A DNA stretch of 64,000 nt from contig NZ_FNFQ01000007.1 in assembly GCF_900101175.1 (NCBI RefSeq), forward strand, positions 124,001-188,000. The letters are read 5' to 3'. The notes beneath the pieces are model-generated. The model saw only the letters and a program-made list of their open reading frames with translations, did no database searches and was not told the origin of the DNA. Position numbers and translations under genes: made by a program. Source of the stretch: Stenotrophomonas pavanii. GTDB lineage: Bacteria > Pseudomonadota > Gammaproteobacteria > Xanthomonadales > Xanthomonadaceae. Within the stretch, counting starts at the first letter, position 1; each line of letters starts with the position of its first letter. This document shows, piece after piece, positions 38,422 through 47,566 of the stretch.

Positions 38422-39481
38422 CGTCGGATGTTCCCGGCGTGCGCCCGGCCGGTGAAAAGGCCGCGCCGAGCACATCGGCCGTGGCCTGGACCAGCGGGAT
38501 CACGCGGTCGTAGGCCATCCGCTTGGGACCGATCACCCCCAGCACGCCCAGCACCTGGCCGTTGGCGGTATAGGGGGCGGTCACCAGCGAGACGCCTTGG
38601 AGCGGCATCATCCCGGTCTCCTCGCCGATGAAGATGCGCACGCCCGGGGCCTGGATGGTCCGTTCCAGCAACTGCAGGATCTCGCGCTTGCTGGAGAACA
38701 GCTCGAACAGTTCACGCAGGCGCTCCAGGTCGGACAGGTCCTGCACCCCCATCAGCCGGGTCTGCCCGGCCACCAGCATGTCGTCAGCCGCCGGCTGCAG
38801 GGCCTGCTCGGCCAGTTCGATGCTGTGCGCCAGCAGCTGCTCCAGTTCGGAACGGGCGTCGTGCAGCTCCAGCAGCAGGCGGGTGCGGATCTCGGCCATC
38901 GGCAGGCCGGCGAAATGCGCATTGAGGTAGTTGGCGACCTGTTCCAGCTGGCCCGGCGCAAACTCCTGGCGGGTCTCGATGACCCGGTTCTGTACCTCGT
39001 TGTCGGCGAACACCAGGATCGCCAGCACCCGCCGTCCGTCCAGCGGCACGAAATCGATCTGGCGGAAGGCGAACTGCTCCCGCCGCGGCGCGCTGACCAC
39101 GCCGACGAAGTGGCTCATCGCCGACAACAGTTCCGAAGCGCTGCCGAGCAGGGCCTGGGTACTGCCGCCACCGGCCAGTTCCTGGCGCAGGCGGGCCAGT
39201 TCGCCCTCGCCCGGCGGCTGCATCTGCAGCAGGCTGTCGACGAACACCCGGTAGCCATGCGCGGTCGGGACGCGCCCGGCCGACGTGTGCGGCGAAGCCA
39301 GCAGGCCCAGGTCTTCCAGGTCGCCGAGGATGTTGCGGATGGTCGCCGGGCTGACCTCCAGGCCGGCCACGCGCGCCAGCGTCTGCGAGCCGACCGGCTC
39401 ACCGTCCTGGATGTAACGCGCGATCAGCGTGCGCAGCAGATGGCGCGCACGCGGGGCAAGCTGGTCGGGAGAACCGTGCAT
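38417..39481 (-). CDS. hrcA: Heat-inducible transcription repressor HrcA
   Basis: 354 residues from the ATG at 39481 (MHGSPDQLAPRARHLLRTL). N-terminal winged helix with EPVGSQTLARVAGLEVSPAT and GDLEDLGLLASPHTSAGR; GAF-like dimer core with GPKRMAYDRVIPLV at the C-terminus. HrcA binds CIRCE (TTAGCACTC-N9-GAGTGCTAA) in many bacteria, but no CIRCE is visible in this window, so its targets here are elsewhere (groESL is typical). First gene of the heat-shock operon. Confidence 0.96.
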   Translation of the reverse strand: MHGSPDQLAPRARHLLRTLIARYIQDGEPVGSQTLARVAGLEVSPATIRNILGDLEDLGLLASPHTSAGRVPTAHGYRVFVDSLLQMQPPGEGELARLRQELAGGGSTQALLGSASELLSAMSHFVGVVSAPRREQFAFRQIDFVPLDGRRVLAILVFADNEVQNRVIETRQEFAPGQLEQVANYLNAHFAGLPMAEIRTRLLLELHDARSELEQLLAHSIELAEQALQPAADDMLVAGQTRLMGVQDLSDLERLRELFELFSSKREILQLLERTIQAPGVRIFIGEETGMMPLQGVSLVTAPYTANGQVLGVLGVIGPKRMAYDRVIPLVQATADVLGAAFSPAGRTPGTSDA

Positions 39482-39511
39482 GGAATCAACCTGTGAGACA
39501 CGGACACTAGA

Positions 39512-39537
39512 TAATGGCGGCGCATCACCTTGGCAAG
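39512..39537 (-). promoter_or_regulatory. Sigma32-like promoter of hrcA
   Basis: Minus-strand -35 CTTGCCA (39531-39537), 11-base spacer, -10 CGCCATTA (39512-39519), 30 bp before the hrcA ATG. Weaker match than the grpE and dnaK promoters. Confidence 0.55.
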
Positions 39538-39596
39538 TCATTGGACCTCCCGCGCCCGCGTGCTAGCGTTGCGCGGCTGCTGATACCCCCTTACCC

Positions 39597-41258
39597 ATGC
39601 TCAGACATCTTTCGATCAAGGATTTTGCCGTCGTCCGCGCCACCGAACTGGAGTTCGGGCCAGGCATGACCGTGGTTTCAGGCGAGACCGGCGCCGGCAA
39701 GTCGCTGATGGTCGACGCGCTGGGCTTCCTGTCCGGCCTGCGCGCCGACAGCGGCGTGGTCCGCCACGGCGCCGCACGCGCCGAGCTGTCGGCCGAGTTC
39801 GTGCTGGACCAGCTGCAGGCCGCGCGCCAGTGGCTGGCCGACAACGAGCTGGACGACGAGGACCAATGCCAGCTGCGCCGCGTGATCCGCGCAGACGGTG
39901 GCTCGCGGGCCTGGATCAACGGCCGCCCGGTGACCCTGGCACAGCTGGCCGACCTGGCCTCGCGGCTGGTGGAAATCCACGGCCAGCATGAACAGCAGGC
40001 CCTGCTGGCACGCCCGTCGCAGCTGGCCCTGCTCGACGCCTACGCCGGCAACGAGGAAGAACGCCGCCAGGTGCGCCGCGCCGCCGCCGCCTGGCAGGCA
40101 CTGGTCGATGAATCGCTGGCGCTGTCACAACAGGGCGACGTCAGTGACCGGATCGGCTTCCTCGAGCACCAGCTGCGCGAACTCGACCGCGAGGACCTGG
40201 AACCGGAATCGATTGCCGCGCTGGGCGCCAGCCACCGCCGCCAGGCGCATGCCAGCGCCCTGCTGAGCGCCTGCCAGGCCGCCAGCAACCAGCTCAACGG
40301 CGATGACGGCAGTTCCGCCCTGGACCTGCTGCAGCAGGTGCGCCACGAGCTGTCGCGCCTGATCGAACACGACCCGCGGCTGGGCGAGGTGGACGGCCTG
40401 ATCGAGAACGCCTCGATCCAGTTGCACGAGGCCCTCTCGCTGCTGGACCGCGTGCGTGACGATCTCGACGCCGACCCGGAGCAGTTCGAGGAGAACGAGC
40501 GCCGCCTTGGCCGCCTGCACGACCTGGCCCGCAAGCACCGCGTGCCGATGGACGAGCTGGGCGCGCAGCGCGAGCGCATGCATGCCGAAGTGGAGCAGCT
40601 GCGCGGCGCCGACGAGCGCCTGCAGCGCCTGGCCGGCGAGATCGACAAGGCCGCCGCCGCCTGGCGCGCGCAGGCCGAACGGCTGACGGCCAGCCGCCGC
40701 AGTGCCGCCGCCGAGCTGTCGGCCACCACCACCGGCATCATCGCCGAGCTGGGCATGGGCGGCGGCCAGTTCCTGATCGAACTGGAGCCGCAGGATGCCG
40801 GCAAGCCCGATCCGCAGGGCGCCGAGCGCGTGGAATTCCTGGTGGCGGCCAACGCCGGCCAGCCGCCCCGAGCCCTGCGCAAGGTGGCCTCCGGTGGCGA
40901 ACTGTCGCGCATCTCGCTGGCCATCGAAGTGGCCGCGCTCGACCTGGACGCGGTGCCGACGATGGTGTTCGACGAAGTGGACTCCGGCATCGGTGGCGCG
41001 GTGGCGGACATCGTCGGCCAGAAGCTGCGCGCCCTTGGCGAGAAGCGCCAGGTCCTGTGCGTGACCCACCTGCCGCAGGTCGCCTCCAAGGGCCACGCCC
41101 ACTACCGGGTCAGCAAGGCACCGGTGGAGGGCATGACCCAGAGCGCAGTGGAAAAGCTGGACAGCAAGGCCCGCGAGGAAGAACTGGCGCGCATGCTGGG
41201 TGGCGTGGAAGTGAGCAAGGAAGCGCGCGCCGCCGCACGCAAGCTGCTGCAGGTGTAA
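39597..41258 (+). CDS. recN: DNA repair protein RecN
   Basis: 553-residue SMC-like ATPase for double-strand break repair. Starts MLRHLSIKDFAVVRATELEF; Walker A SGETGAGKSLMVDALGFL; two long coiled-coil arms (~160-370); signature LRKVASGGELSRISLAIEVA; Walker B TMVFDEVDSGIGG; and switch VLCVTHLPQVA. Divergent from hrcA. No LexA box could be identified by eye in the 115 bp between them. Confidence 0.97.
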   Translation: MLRHLSIKDFAVVRATELEFGPGMTVVSGETGAGKSLMVDALGFLSGLRADSGVVRHGAARAELSAEFVLDQLQAARQWLADNELDDEDQCQLRRVIRADGGSRAWINGRPVTLAQLADLASRLVEIHGQHEQQALLARPSQLALLDAYAGNEEERRQVRRAAAAWQALVDESLALSQQGDVSDRIGFLEHQLRELDREDLEPESIAALGASHRRQAHASALLSACQAASNQLNGDDGSSALDLLQQVRHELSRLIEHDPRLGEVDGLIENASIQLHEALSLLDRVRDDLDADPEQFEENERRLGRLHDLARKHRVPMDELGAQRERMHAEVEQLRGADERLQRLAGEIDKAAAAWRAQAERLTASRRSAAAELSATTTGIIAELGMGGGQFLIELEPQDAGKPDPQGAERVEFLVAANAGQPPRALRKVASGGELSRISLAIEVAALDLDAVPTMVFDEVDSGIGGAVADIVGQKLRALGEKRQVLCVTHLPQVASKGHAHYRVSKAPVEGMTQSAVEKLDSKAREEELARMLGGVEVSKEARAAARKLLQV

Positions 41259-41295
41259 CGCCGCCCGAGCCGGGCATAGGCCAGGCTTCCGCGCG

Positions 41296-41370
41296 GTAGT
41301 GCCGGCCGCTGGCCGGCAACCGATGCGAGGGGCGAAGATCGGGAGGTTGCCGGCCAGCGGCCGGCATTAC
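41296..41370. repeat. SMAG dimer overlapping the LysR gene's stop codon
   Basis: GTAGTGCCGGCCGCTGGCC begins at 41296; the inverted partner ends GGCCGGCATTAC at 41370. The second head is GTAA rather than GTAG, and its TAA (minus strand 41367-41369) is the stop codon of the LysR-type gene. It separates convergent recN and that regulator. Confidence 0.88.
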
Positions 41371-42284
41371 CCCCGTGGCTGTGTCAGGTCGACGTTTTCC
41401 ACCAGAAAATCGAGGAAGGCGCGCACCCGCAGCGGCAGGTAGCCCCCCTGCCCCAGGAACACCGCGTGCACCTCTTCCAGGTCACCCGGATTGGCCTCTT
41501 CCAGCACCGGCAGCAGGCGCCCGGCGGCGATGTTGTCCTGCACCTGGAACGCGGCCAGGCGGGCCATGCCCAGCCCGCCCAGCACCAGCTGGCGCAGCGC
41601 GTCGCCGTTGCTGGCACGGGCATTGCCACTGGGCAGCACCATCCGCTCGCGCCCGTCCTGCAGCAGCGGCCAGCCCTGCATCGCGCGCGCATGACCGATG
41701 TCCAGCCGGTTGTGGGACTGCAGTTCCTCGGCGTTGCGCGGCATCCCATGCCGCTGCAGGTACGCCGGCGCGGCCACGATCATCATCCGCGTCGCGCCCA
41801 GCCGACGCGCGACCAGGCTGGAGCTTTTCAGCGGACCGGCCCTTACCGCCACGTCGGTGCGCTGCTCCAGCAGGTCGATCACTTCATCATTGAGAGTCAG
41901 GTCCACCCCCACCTGCGGGTTGCGCGCCAGGAACGCCGGCAGCAGCGGCAACAGGAAATGCTGGCCGAACGGCACGTTGGAGTTGACCCGCAGCCGCCCG
42001 CGCGGCTCGGCATGGGCGCTGGCGCAGCGCTCGGCTTCCTCGAGGTCAGCCAGCACGCGCAGGCCACGCTCGTAGAACGCGCAGCCTTCCGGGGTCAGCT
42101 GCAGCTGGCGGGTGGAGCGCTGCAGCAGGCGCGTGCCGAGCCGCTGCTCCAGCCGTGCCACCAGCTTGCTTACCGCCGAGGGCGTCATGTCCAGGCTGCG
42201 GGCGGCGGCAGAAAAGCCACCGGTCTCGATCACCCGCACGAACACTTCCAGTTCGCCGGATCGGTTGATGTCGGGTCGCGCCAT
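41367..42284 (-). CDS. LysR-family transcriptional regulator
   Basis: 305 residues. N-terminal winged helix-turn-helix (residues 10-65: GGFSAAARSLDMTPSAVSKL) and periplasmic-binding-protein-like effector domain (PRGRLRVNSNVPFGQHFLLP, TDVAVRAGPLKSSSLVARRL). Effector unknown. Divergent from a GDSL hydrolase gene over a 97-bp gap with repeated TTCACAG boxes, so it probably controls that gene and itself. The stop codon lies inside a SMAG element. Confidence 0.93.
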   Translation of the reverse strand: MARPDINRSGELEVFVRVIETGGFSAAARSLDMTPSAVSKLVARLEQRLGTRLLQRSTRQLQLTPEGCAFYERGLRVLADLEEAERCASAHAEPRGRLRVNSNVPFGQHFLLPLLPAFLARNPQVGVDLTLNDEVIDLLEQRTDVAVRAGPLKSSSLVARRLGATRMMIVAAPAYLQRHGMPRNAEELQSHNRLDIGHARAMQGWPLLQDGRERMVLPSGNARASNGDALRQLVLGGLGMARLAAFQVQDNIAAGRLLPVLEEANPGDLEEVHAVFLGQGGYLPLRVRAFLDFLVENVDLTQPRG

Positions 42285-42297
42285 GGCGATGAATCCA

Positions 42298-42340
42298 GTT
42301 CACAGATGATTGTCCATGCGCAGTCTAGTTCACAGGTGAA
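42298..42340. promoter_or_regulatory. Repeated GTTCACAG boxes in the LysR/hydrolase divergent gap
   Basis: GTTCACAG at 42298-42305 and again at 42328-42335, 30 bp apart (about three helical turns); the second is half of the palindrome TTCACAGGTGAA (42329-42340). Layout fits a LysR-type recognition and activation site; binding is inferred. Confidence 0.5.
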
Positions 42341-42381
42341 CCCGGAATCACCATGGCCGTCCCTTTCCTCCGGACCGACCG

Positions 42382-43662
42382 ATGACCCGTTTGCGCCAGC
42401 TCACTGCCACCGTCCTGCTCGCCCTGTCCGGCGCGGCCGGCGCCTCGCCCACTGCGCACTGGGTCGCCAGCTGGCAGGCCAGCCCGCAACCGGTCTGGCG
42501 CGCGGATTTCCTGTTCCCGACGCTGGTCCCGACCACGCTGCACGACCAGACGTTCCGCCAGACCGCGCGCATCAGCCTGGGCGGTGCACGGTTGCGGGTG
42601 CGCCTGAGCAATGCCTACGGTACGCAGCCGCTGCGGATCGGCGCCGCCAGCGTCTCCGCACGCATGGACGGCGCCCCTCGGCCACTCAGCTTCGATGGCC
42701 AACCCGGCGTGCTGATCGGCCCCGGCCAGGAACGGCTGAGCGACCCGCTGGCGCTTGCCACCGACGACCGCCAGGCACTGCAGGTCAGTGTCTTCGTGCC
42801 GGGGCCAGCAGCGGTCCAGACGTTCCATTGGGACGGTCGCCAGACCAGCTGGATCGCCGCTGGCGACCAGAGCCGGGCCCAGATGCTGCGCGCTGCCAGC
42901 AGCACCACCGCGCGCCTGCTCCTGGCCGGTATCGAGGTCGAGGCCAACGCCAGCGCGCGCAGCGTGGTGGTGATCGGCGACTCGATCACCGATGGCGCCA
43001 CGGCCAGCCTCGACCAGGACCAGCGCTGGACCGACCACCTGGCCGCGCGGCTGGCCCCGCGCGGGGTGGCGGTGGTCAATGCGGGCATTTCCGGCAATCG
43101 GCTGCTGAGCGACGGCATGGGTGAGTCCGCCCTGGCCCGCTTCCAGCGCGATGCACTGGATCAACCCGGGGTAGCCAGCGTCATCGTGCTGATCGGCATC
43201 AACGACATCAGCTGGCCCGGCACCGCGTTCGCCCGGGGCCAGGCCCGACCGACGCTGGCCGAACTGCAGGCGGGCTATCGCACCCTGGCCGAACGTGCGC
43301 GCCACCGGGGCGTGCGTATCGTCGGCGCCACGTTGCCGCCGTTTGCCGGCGCCCTGCCCGGCACGCCACTGGACGATTACTACCATCCGGACAAGGATGC
43401 CCTGCGCCAGCAGCTCAACGCCTGGCTGCGCTCGGACAGCCCGTTCGACGCGGTGATCGACCTGGACGCGGCGCTGCGCGACCCGGCCGACCCGTCGCGG
43501 ATGGCCGCCCCCTACGACTCCGGCGACCACCTCCACCCGGGGGATGCCGGCAACCGGGCGATGGCCGAGGCGGTGGACCTTGAGGTCCTGCTGGGTTGCA
43601 AGGGGTCCGACGCCGCGGAGCGCCCGGGGTCGGCCCCCTCTCCTGAAGGGAAAGGGCTCTGA
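42382..43662 (+). CDS. Secreted SGNH/GDSL hydrolase
   Basis: 426 residues with a signal peptide (MTRLRQLTATVLLALSGAAGA). Esterase blocks: GDSITDG (nucleophile Ser), VVNAGISGNRLL (Gly), IVLIGINDISWPG (Asn) and the C-terminal DHLHPGDAGN (Asp/His). Family members deacylate carbohydrates, lipids or xylo-oligosaccharides; substrate unknown. The last ~20 residues (GCKGSDAAERPG...) are encoded by an intergenic GGGGTC-type repeat that appears to have extended the reading frame. Confidence 0.9.
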   Translation: MTRLRQLTATVLLALSGAAGASPTAHWVASWQASPQPVWRADFLFPTLVPTTLHDQTFRQTARISLGGARLRVRLSNAYGTQPLRIGAASVSARMDGAPRPLSFDGQPGVLIGPGQERLSDPLALATDDRQALQVSVFVPGPAAVQTFHWDGRQTSWIAAGDQSRAQMLRAASSTTARLLLAGIEVEANASARSVVVIGDSITDGATASLDQDQRWTDHLAARLAPRGVAVVNAGISGNRLLSDGMGESALARFQRDALDQPGVASVIVLIGINDISWPGTAFARGQARPTLAELQAGYRTLAERARHRGVRIVGATLPPFAGALPGTPLDDYYHPDKDALRQQLNAWLRSDSPFDAVIDLDAALRDPADPSRMAAPYDSGDHLHPGDAGNRAMAEAVDLEVLLGCKGSDAAERPGSAPSPEGKGL

Positions 43663-43673
43663 CCCCATCAACG

Positions 43674-43698
43674 AAAAACCCCGGGCAGGCCCGGGGTT
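43674..43698 (-). terminator. Terminator of fur
   Basis: AACCCCGGGC-AG-GCCCGGGGTT (43677-43698); minus-strand T-run from the A-run at 43674. 27 bp after the fur stop. Confidence 0.9.
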
Positions 43699-43725
43699 TC
43701 GTCGCTGGCGGCTGGCCGGAACGGC

Positions 43726-44142
43726 TTACTTGCGCTTCTTGCGCACGTACAGCACCAGCGAGTGTTCTTCCAGCTCATAGCCGTGATCGGCCGCGATCTT
43801 GCGCTGCAGCTCCTCGATCTCATGGCTTTCGAATTCGATGATCTTGCCGCTGTCCACGTCGACCATATGGTCGTGGTGGCCACCACGGTCCAGCTCGTAA
43901 ACGGCCTGGCCGCCCTCGAAATTGTGCTTGAGCACGAGGCCGGCGGCCTCGAACTGGGTCAGCACCCGGTAGACCGTCGCCAGGCCGATCTCGTCGCCAT
44001 GCTCGAGCAGCTGGCGGTAGATGTCCTCGGCGGTCATGTGGTGCTGGTGGTGCTGGGCATTGCGCTGTTCGAGCAGCGCCAGGATCCGCATCCGCGGATG
44101 GGTCACCTTCAGGCCGACTTTACGCAGGTCGTGGGTTTCCAT
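43726..44142 (-). CDS. fur: Ferric uptake regulator Fur
   Basis: 138 residues. N-terminal winged helix (METHDLRKVGLKVTHPRMRI, IGLATVYRVLTQFEAAGLV), the HHDHMVDVDSGKIIEFES metal region and a C-terminal dimerisation domain. The internal HHQHHM stretch supplies further His ligands. Iron-loaded Fur represses siderophore and iron-uptake genes. Divergent from bamE, the usual order in the Xanthomonadaceae. Confidence 0.97.
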   Translation of the reverse strand: METHDLRKVGLKVTHPRMRILALLEQRNAQHHQHHMTAEDIYRQLLEHGDEIGLATVYRVLTQFEAAGLVLKHNFEGGQAVYELDRGGHHDHMVDVDSGKIIEFESHEIEELQRKIAADHGYELEEHSLVLYVRKKRK

Positions 44143-44245
44143 AGGTCTCCGTTCATTGGCGATTTAGCGCCAGCTGCCTCGGATTGGGTCGCGGTGGCAC
44201 GCCGGGAGTGTATCATCGGTTTGATTTCCCCAACCGCCAGTCCCG

Positions 44246-44638
44246 ATGCGCAATCTCCTGTTGGTCGCCGCCGTCGCCCTGTCCACCACCGGGTGCGGCA
44301 TCATCTACAAGCAACCCATCTATCAGGGCAACCTGATCCGGGAAGATGCCGTGGCCAAGCTGCAGGTCGGGCAGAGCAAGCAGCAGGTCAGCGCGCTGCT
44401 GGGCACCCCGTCCATTCCCGACCCGTTCCACGCCCAACGCTGGGACTACACGTCCAGCCAGCGCGTGAACCGCCTGGGCCGCACCGAAGTGAAGAACTTC
44501 GTGGTCTTCTTCGAGAATGACACCGTGACCCGCTGGGAAGGCGACTACTTCCCGGGCAACGACAAGGCCCTGGCCCAGCAGACCGTGCGCCAGTTCGGCC
44601 GCAACCTGCCGAAGGACAAGAAGAAGAAGGGCCGCTGA
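44246..44638 (+). CDS. bamE: Outer-membrane assembly lipoprotein BamE
   Basis: 130 residues. Lipoprotein signal [17 protein letters not shown] with the acylated Cys in LSTTGC; BamE fold motifs [34 protein letters not shown] and WDYTSSQR; Lys-rich C-terminal tail. Member of the BamABCDE beta-barrel assembly machine. A TATCAT box lies about 35 bases upstream; divergent from fur. Confidence 0.97.
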   Translation: MRNLLLVAAVALSTTGCGIIYKQPIYQGNLIREDAVAKLQVGQSKQQVSALLGTPSIPDPFHAQRWDYTSSQRVNRLGRTEVKNFVVFFENDTVTRWEGDYFPGNDKALAQQTVRQFGRNLPKDKKKKGR

Positions 44639-44673
44639 GCCCCCTGCCCGTCCGCAACGACGGGTTGCCTGGA

Positions 44674-44931
44674 TCAACCGCCGAGCGCGCGACGCCGGCG
44701 GTTGTCCTTTGGATCGGCCAGCAGCGGGCGCAGCAGTTCGATGCGATCGCCATCCAGCAGCAGCTGCTGCGGACGCGCCAGGACGCCGTGCACGGCAGTG
44801 GCCGGACAATCGGCACTGCCTTCCAGCGCCGCAGCGGCAATGGCGTCGGCCACGGTGGCACCCTCCTCCAGTTTCAGTCGGCGCGACAGCACCCGCTGTG
44901 GCCAGGCCAGTACCACCTCGACCTCGATCAT
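44674..44931 (-). CDS. RnfH family ubiquitin-like protein
   Basis: 85 residues, [20 protein letters not shown] opening a beta-grasp fold with [29 protein letters not shown]. Belongs to the RnfH family; partner is conventionally the ratA-type gene next to it. Its start is 3 bp after the ratA stop; no independent function established. Confidence 0.93.
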   Translation of the reverse strand: MIEVEVVLAWPQRVLSRRLKLEEGATVADAIAAAALEGSADCPATAVHGVLARPQQLLLDGDRIELLRPLLADPKDNRRRRALGG

Positions 44932-44934
44932 CGC

Positions 44935-45360
44935 TCAGGCCTCGTCGGCGACGCGGATGAAGTCGTTGACCATGCGGTCGGCCAGGCTCTGGAAGCCCAG
45001 CGCCAACGCAGGACCAAGCAGGCGCGAGCTGGGTTCGAACTCCAGGGTGAGAGTGACCTTGCAGGCGTCCTCGGCCAGCGCATGGAACTCCCAACGGCCG
45101 TGCAGCTGCTTGAACGGGCCATCGCGCAGCTGCATATCGATGCTGTACGGGCGCCGCAGGGTGTTTTCCGTCTGGAACCAGGTGCTGAACGAACCCAGGC
45201 CCAGGTCAAGGCGCGCCACCAGGCGGTCCTCGCCCTGCTCCAGGATCTGGGCAGCCGAGCACCAGCGGAAACGGCTCGGATAGGCCTGGACATCGTTGAC
45301 CAGGTCGAACATGCGCGCGGCCGAATGTTCGACCAGGGCGCTGCGGCGGATAGTTGGCAT
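44935..45360 (-). CDS. RatA-type START/SRPBCC protein (coenzyme Q-binding, COQ10-like)
   Basis: 141 residues from the ATG at 45360 ([28 protein letters not shown] split as ...[20 protein letters not shown]). START-fold: [14 protein letters not shown] and [16 protein letters not shown]. coli RatA blocks 70S subunit joining in some reports, while COQ10-like members bind ubiquinone; which applies is open. Divergent from smpB. Confidence 0.92.
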   Translation of the reverse strand: MPTIRRSALVEHSAARMFDLVNDVQAYPSRFRWCSAAQILEQGEDRLVARLDLGLGSFSTWFQTENTLRRPYSIDMQLRDGPFKQLHGRWEFHALAEDACKVTLTLEFEPSSRLLGPALALGFQSLADRMVNDFIRVADEA

Positions 45361-45417
45361 GAATACAGGACGTTTCGGCAATCGACCGGGCGGGCCCGAA
45401 TCGGAGACAATACGGAA

Positions 45418-45921
45418 ATGAGCAAGAACAGCGGCAAGGATAAAGCAAAGAGCGCGACGGCCAACAAAACCATCGCGTTGAACAAGCGTGCCCGCCACGA
45501 ATACCACATCGAAGAACGGTTCGAGGCCGGCCTGGCCCTGCAGGGCTGGGAGGTGAAGTCGATCCGCGCTGGCCGCGGCAACATCATCGACGCCTACGCC
45601 TACGTGAAGCGCGGCGAGATCTACCTGATCGGCGCACAGATCACCCCGTTGATCCAGGCCTCGACCCACGTGGTGGCCGAAGATCGCCGCGAGCGCAAGC
45701 TGCTGCTGCACCGTAGCGAGATCGACAAGCTGGTCGGCAAGGTCGAGCGCGATGGCTACACGATCGTGCCCACCGCGATGTACTGGAGCAAGAACAAGAT
45801 CAAGCTCGAGATCGCGCTGGCCAAGGGCAAGCAGACCCACGACAAGCGCGATGCCGCCAAGGACCGCGACTGGGCGATCGAGAAGCAGCGCGTGATGCGT
45901 CGCGGCAACCGCGACGCATGA
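45418..45921 (+). CDS. smpB: SsrA-binding protein SmpB
   Basis: 167 residues from the ATG at 45418. OB-like core [55 protein letters not shown] and a basic C-terminal tail ([19 protein letters not shown]) that mimics mRNA in the A-site. Obligatory partner of the tmRNA, whose gene lies 1.25 kb downstream. Overlaps the next gene by ATGA. Confidence 0.98.
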   Translation: MSKNSGKDKAKSATANKTIALNKRARHEYHIEERFEAGLALQGWEVKSIRAGRGNIIDAYAYVKRGEIYLIGAQITPLIQASTHVVAEDRRERKLLLHRSEIDKLVGKVERDGYTIVPTAMYWSKNKIKLEIALAKGKQTHDKRDAAKDRDWAIEKQRVMRRGNRDA

Positions 45922-46349
45922 CCGCCCCCATCGGCGCCCTGGTGACTGCCAGCGCCGATGAAACGCGCACGTTGTGCGCGCGCCTGCTGGCCTTCAACCA
46001 GGCCCACGGCGGCGATTCACTCGATGAGACCCCTGTCCGCCTGGCCTGGCATGACGAGTACGGCGCGCTGCGCGGTGGTGTGCTGGCCGACGTCTGTGCC
46101 GGCTGGCTGCAGGTACATGTGCTGTGGGTGGATCCGGAACTGCGCGGGCAAGGCATCGGCCAGCGCCTGCTGGCGGAAGCAGAAGCCGCCGCGCGCCAGC
46201 TTGGCGCCCGCAACGTGATGCTGGATACCTTCGACTGGCAGGCCGAAGCTTTCTATCTGCGGCAGGGCTACACCGTCTATGGGCGACTGCCCGATTGCCC
46301 ACCCGGTCACGAGCGGATCTACCTGCGCAAGACGTTGTCGGGGTCGTAG
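45918..46349 (+). CDS. GNAT family N-acetyltransferase
   Basis: 143 residues; acetyl-CoA site [20 protein letters not shown] followed by [28 protein letters not shown]. Substrate unknown. Translationally coupled to smpB. Confidence 0.9.
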   Translation: MTAPIGALVTASADETRTLCARLLAFNQAHGGDSLDETPVRLAWHDEYGALRGGVLADVCAGWLQVHVLWVDPELRGQGIGQRLLAEAEAAARQLGARNVMLDTFDWQAEAFYLRQGYTVYGRLPDCPPGHERIYLRKTLSGS

Positions 46350-46377
46350 TCGTGTCGGCGCTGGAGTTGCCCGCCGG

Positions 46378-46950
46378 TCACCCCGCCAGCACGCCCTGCC
46401 CTCGCATGCGCGGTGCCAGCGCGGCGTGCATCACGGCCAGATGCATCACCACCGCCAGTTCCGGCGCATGCCGGTCATCGCCGGCGCGCCACCGCTGCGC
46501 CAGCTGGGCCGCGTCGGCCGGCAGCAGGGCCAGCAACTGGGCGTCATCCAGCGAATCGGCCGCGCCCTGGAGTTGCCGCGCCATCTGCCGCGACTGCCAC
46601 ACATGCACGCCGATGCTGAGGCTGGCCAGCGACATCAGGACCACGGCCAGCCCGTGCTCGAACCACTGCGACAGCACTTCCGGCCCCCACAGCAGGGCCG
46701 CCAACACCGCCAGGCCCGGCAGGCGCCAGCCCAGCCAATGGATGCGACCGCGCTGCGACCAGTGCACCACCACCGCGCTGGCAACCAGTGCCGCGGCCGC
46801 GGTGGCCGGCAGTTCGGTCAGCCCGGTGGCCGCAAGCAACACGGCCAGCACCGCCCAGACCCAGCCGGGCGGCAGCGCGCGCCGCTGGTAGTCGGCACCG
46901 ACCGGCCCGATCAGTTGCCGCAGGCTGCGTTGTTGGCTTGCATCGGTCAC
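46378..46950 (-). CDS. Small inner-membrane protein of unknown function
   Basis: 190 residues; three to four predicted hydrophobic helices (~28-45, ~48-65, ~75-92, ~98-115), then a cytoplasmic helical C-terminus with DDAQLLALLPADAAQLAQRW. Family not recognised. Composition matches the chromosome. Convergent with the GNAT gene and divergent from ssrA. Confidence 0.75.
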   Translation of the reverse strand: MTDASQQRSLRQLIGPVGADYQRRALPPGWVWAVLAVLLAATGLTELPATAAAALVASAVVVHWSQRGRIHWLGWRLPGLAVLAALLWGPEVLSQWFEHGLAVVLMSLASLSIGVHVWQSRQMARQLQGAADSLDDAQLLALLPADAAQLAQRWRAGDDRHAPELAVVMHLAVMHAALAPRMRGQGVLAG

Positions 46951-47170
46951 CCACAGTCTCCGTGTCTGTCCTGGCCCGGATGGTCGCCGCCAGTGTGTCG
47001 CAAATTCGTGCCAATGACGTTACCAATCCGCTATGCCGCTGGCTCTACAACATGTTGTGGATTGCCACGGTGACTGTTCAGCTGTTTTGGCGTAGCATTG
47101 GCAGCGTTGGGCAGGCACTGGCCGTGGCGACACGAAACAGGCCTTGTACCTTGCAGAACTTGAAGAAACC

Positions 47171-47524
47171 GGGGGTGCATTGGTTTCGACGGGGGTTGTG
47201 AAGTCGCCTGGCGCATGCCGAGGGGGTAGCTTTCCTCGTAAATCCAGCTGCAAAACTCTAGTTGCCAACGACGACAACTACGCTCTGGCCGCTTAAGGCC
47301 TAAGCCTCGAAACCGCTTGTGTCCATGCTCGCGGTGTAGAGTCACTATCATGGAATCGCGCTGGGCGGCTGCCTGTCAGTCCGGCACTAGAACACAACAG
47401 GCTGGTTCCCGGATGCGCTTTGCGCACCGTGCTGTTCGGGGACGAGATCCAACGGTGAGCTAAGCATGTAGTGCTGGGGATGGAGTGCCTTCGGACGGCG
47501 GTTCAATTCCGCCCACCTCCACCA
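47171..47524 (+). ncRNA. ssrA: Transfer-messenger RNA (tmRNA)
   Basis: About 354 nt. Acceptor arms GGGGGTG (47171-47177) and CACCTCC (47514-47520) pair, followed by A and CCA (47522-47524). The tag reading frame GCCAACGACGACAAC... (47264-47293, stop TAA 47294-47296) encodes ANDDNYALAA, the known Xanthomonadaceae-style tag. Rescues stalled ribosomes with SmpB. The 3' end, GTTCAATTCCGCCCACCTCC, is the T-arm and acceptor sequence used by many integrases, and an integrase follows directly. Confidence 0.97.
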
Positions 47525-47566
47525 TCTGTAAGCAGTTCAGCTGTATCTTGCTGATTCTGTTGGGTT

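Noticed and set aside
39482..39596. CIRCE operator before hrcA
   Set aside because: No TTAGCACTC-N9-GAGTGCTAA or close variant found; only a sigma32-like promoter.
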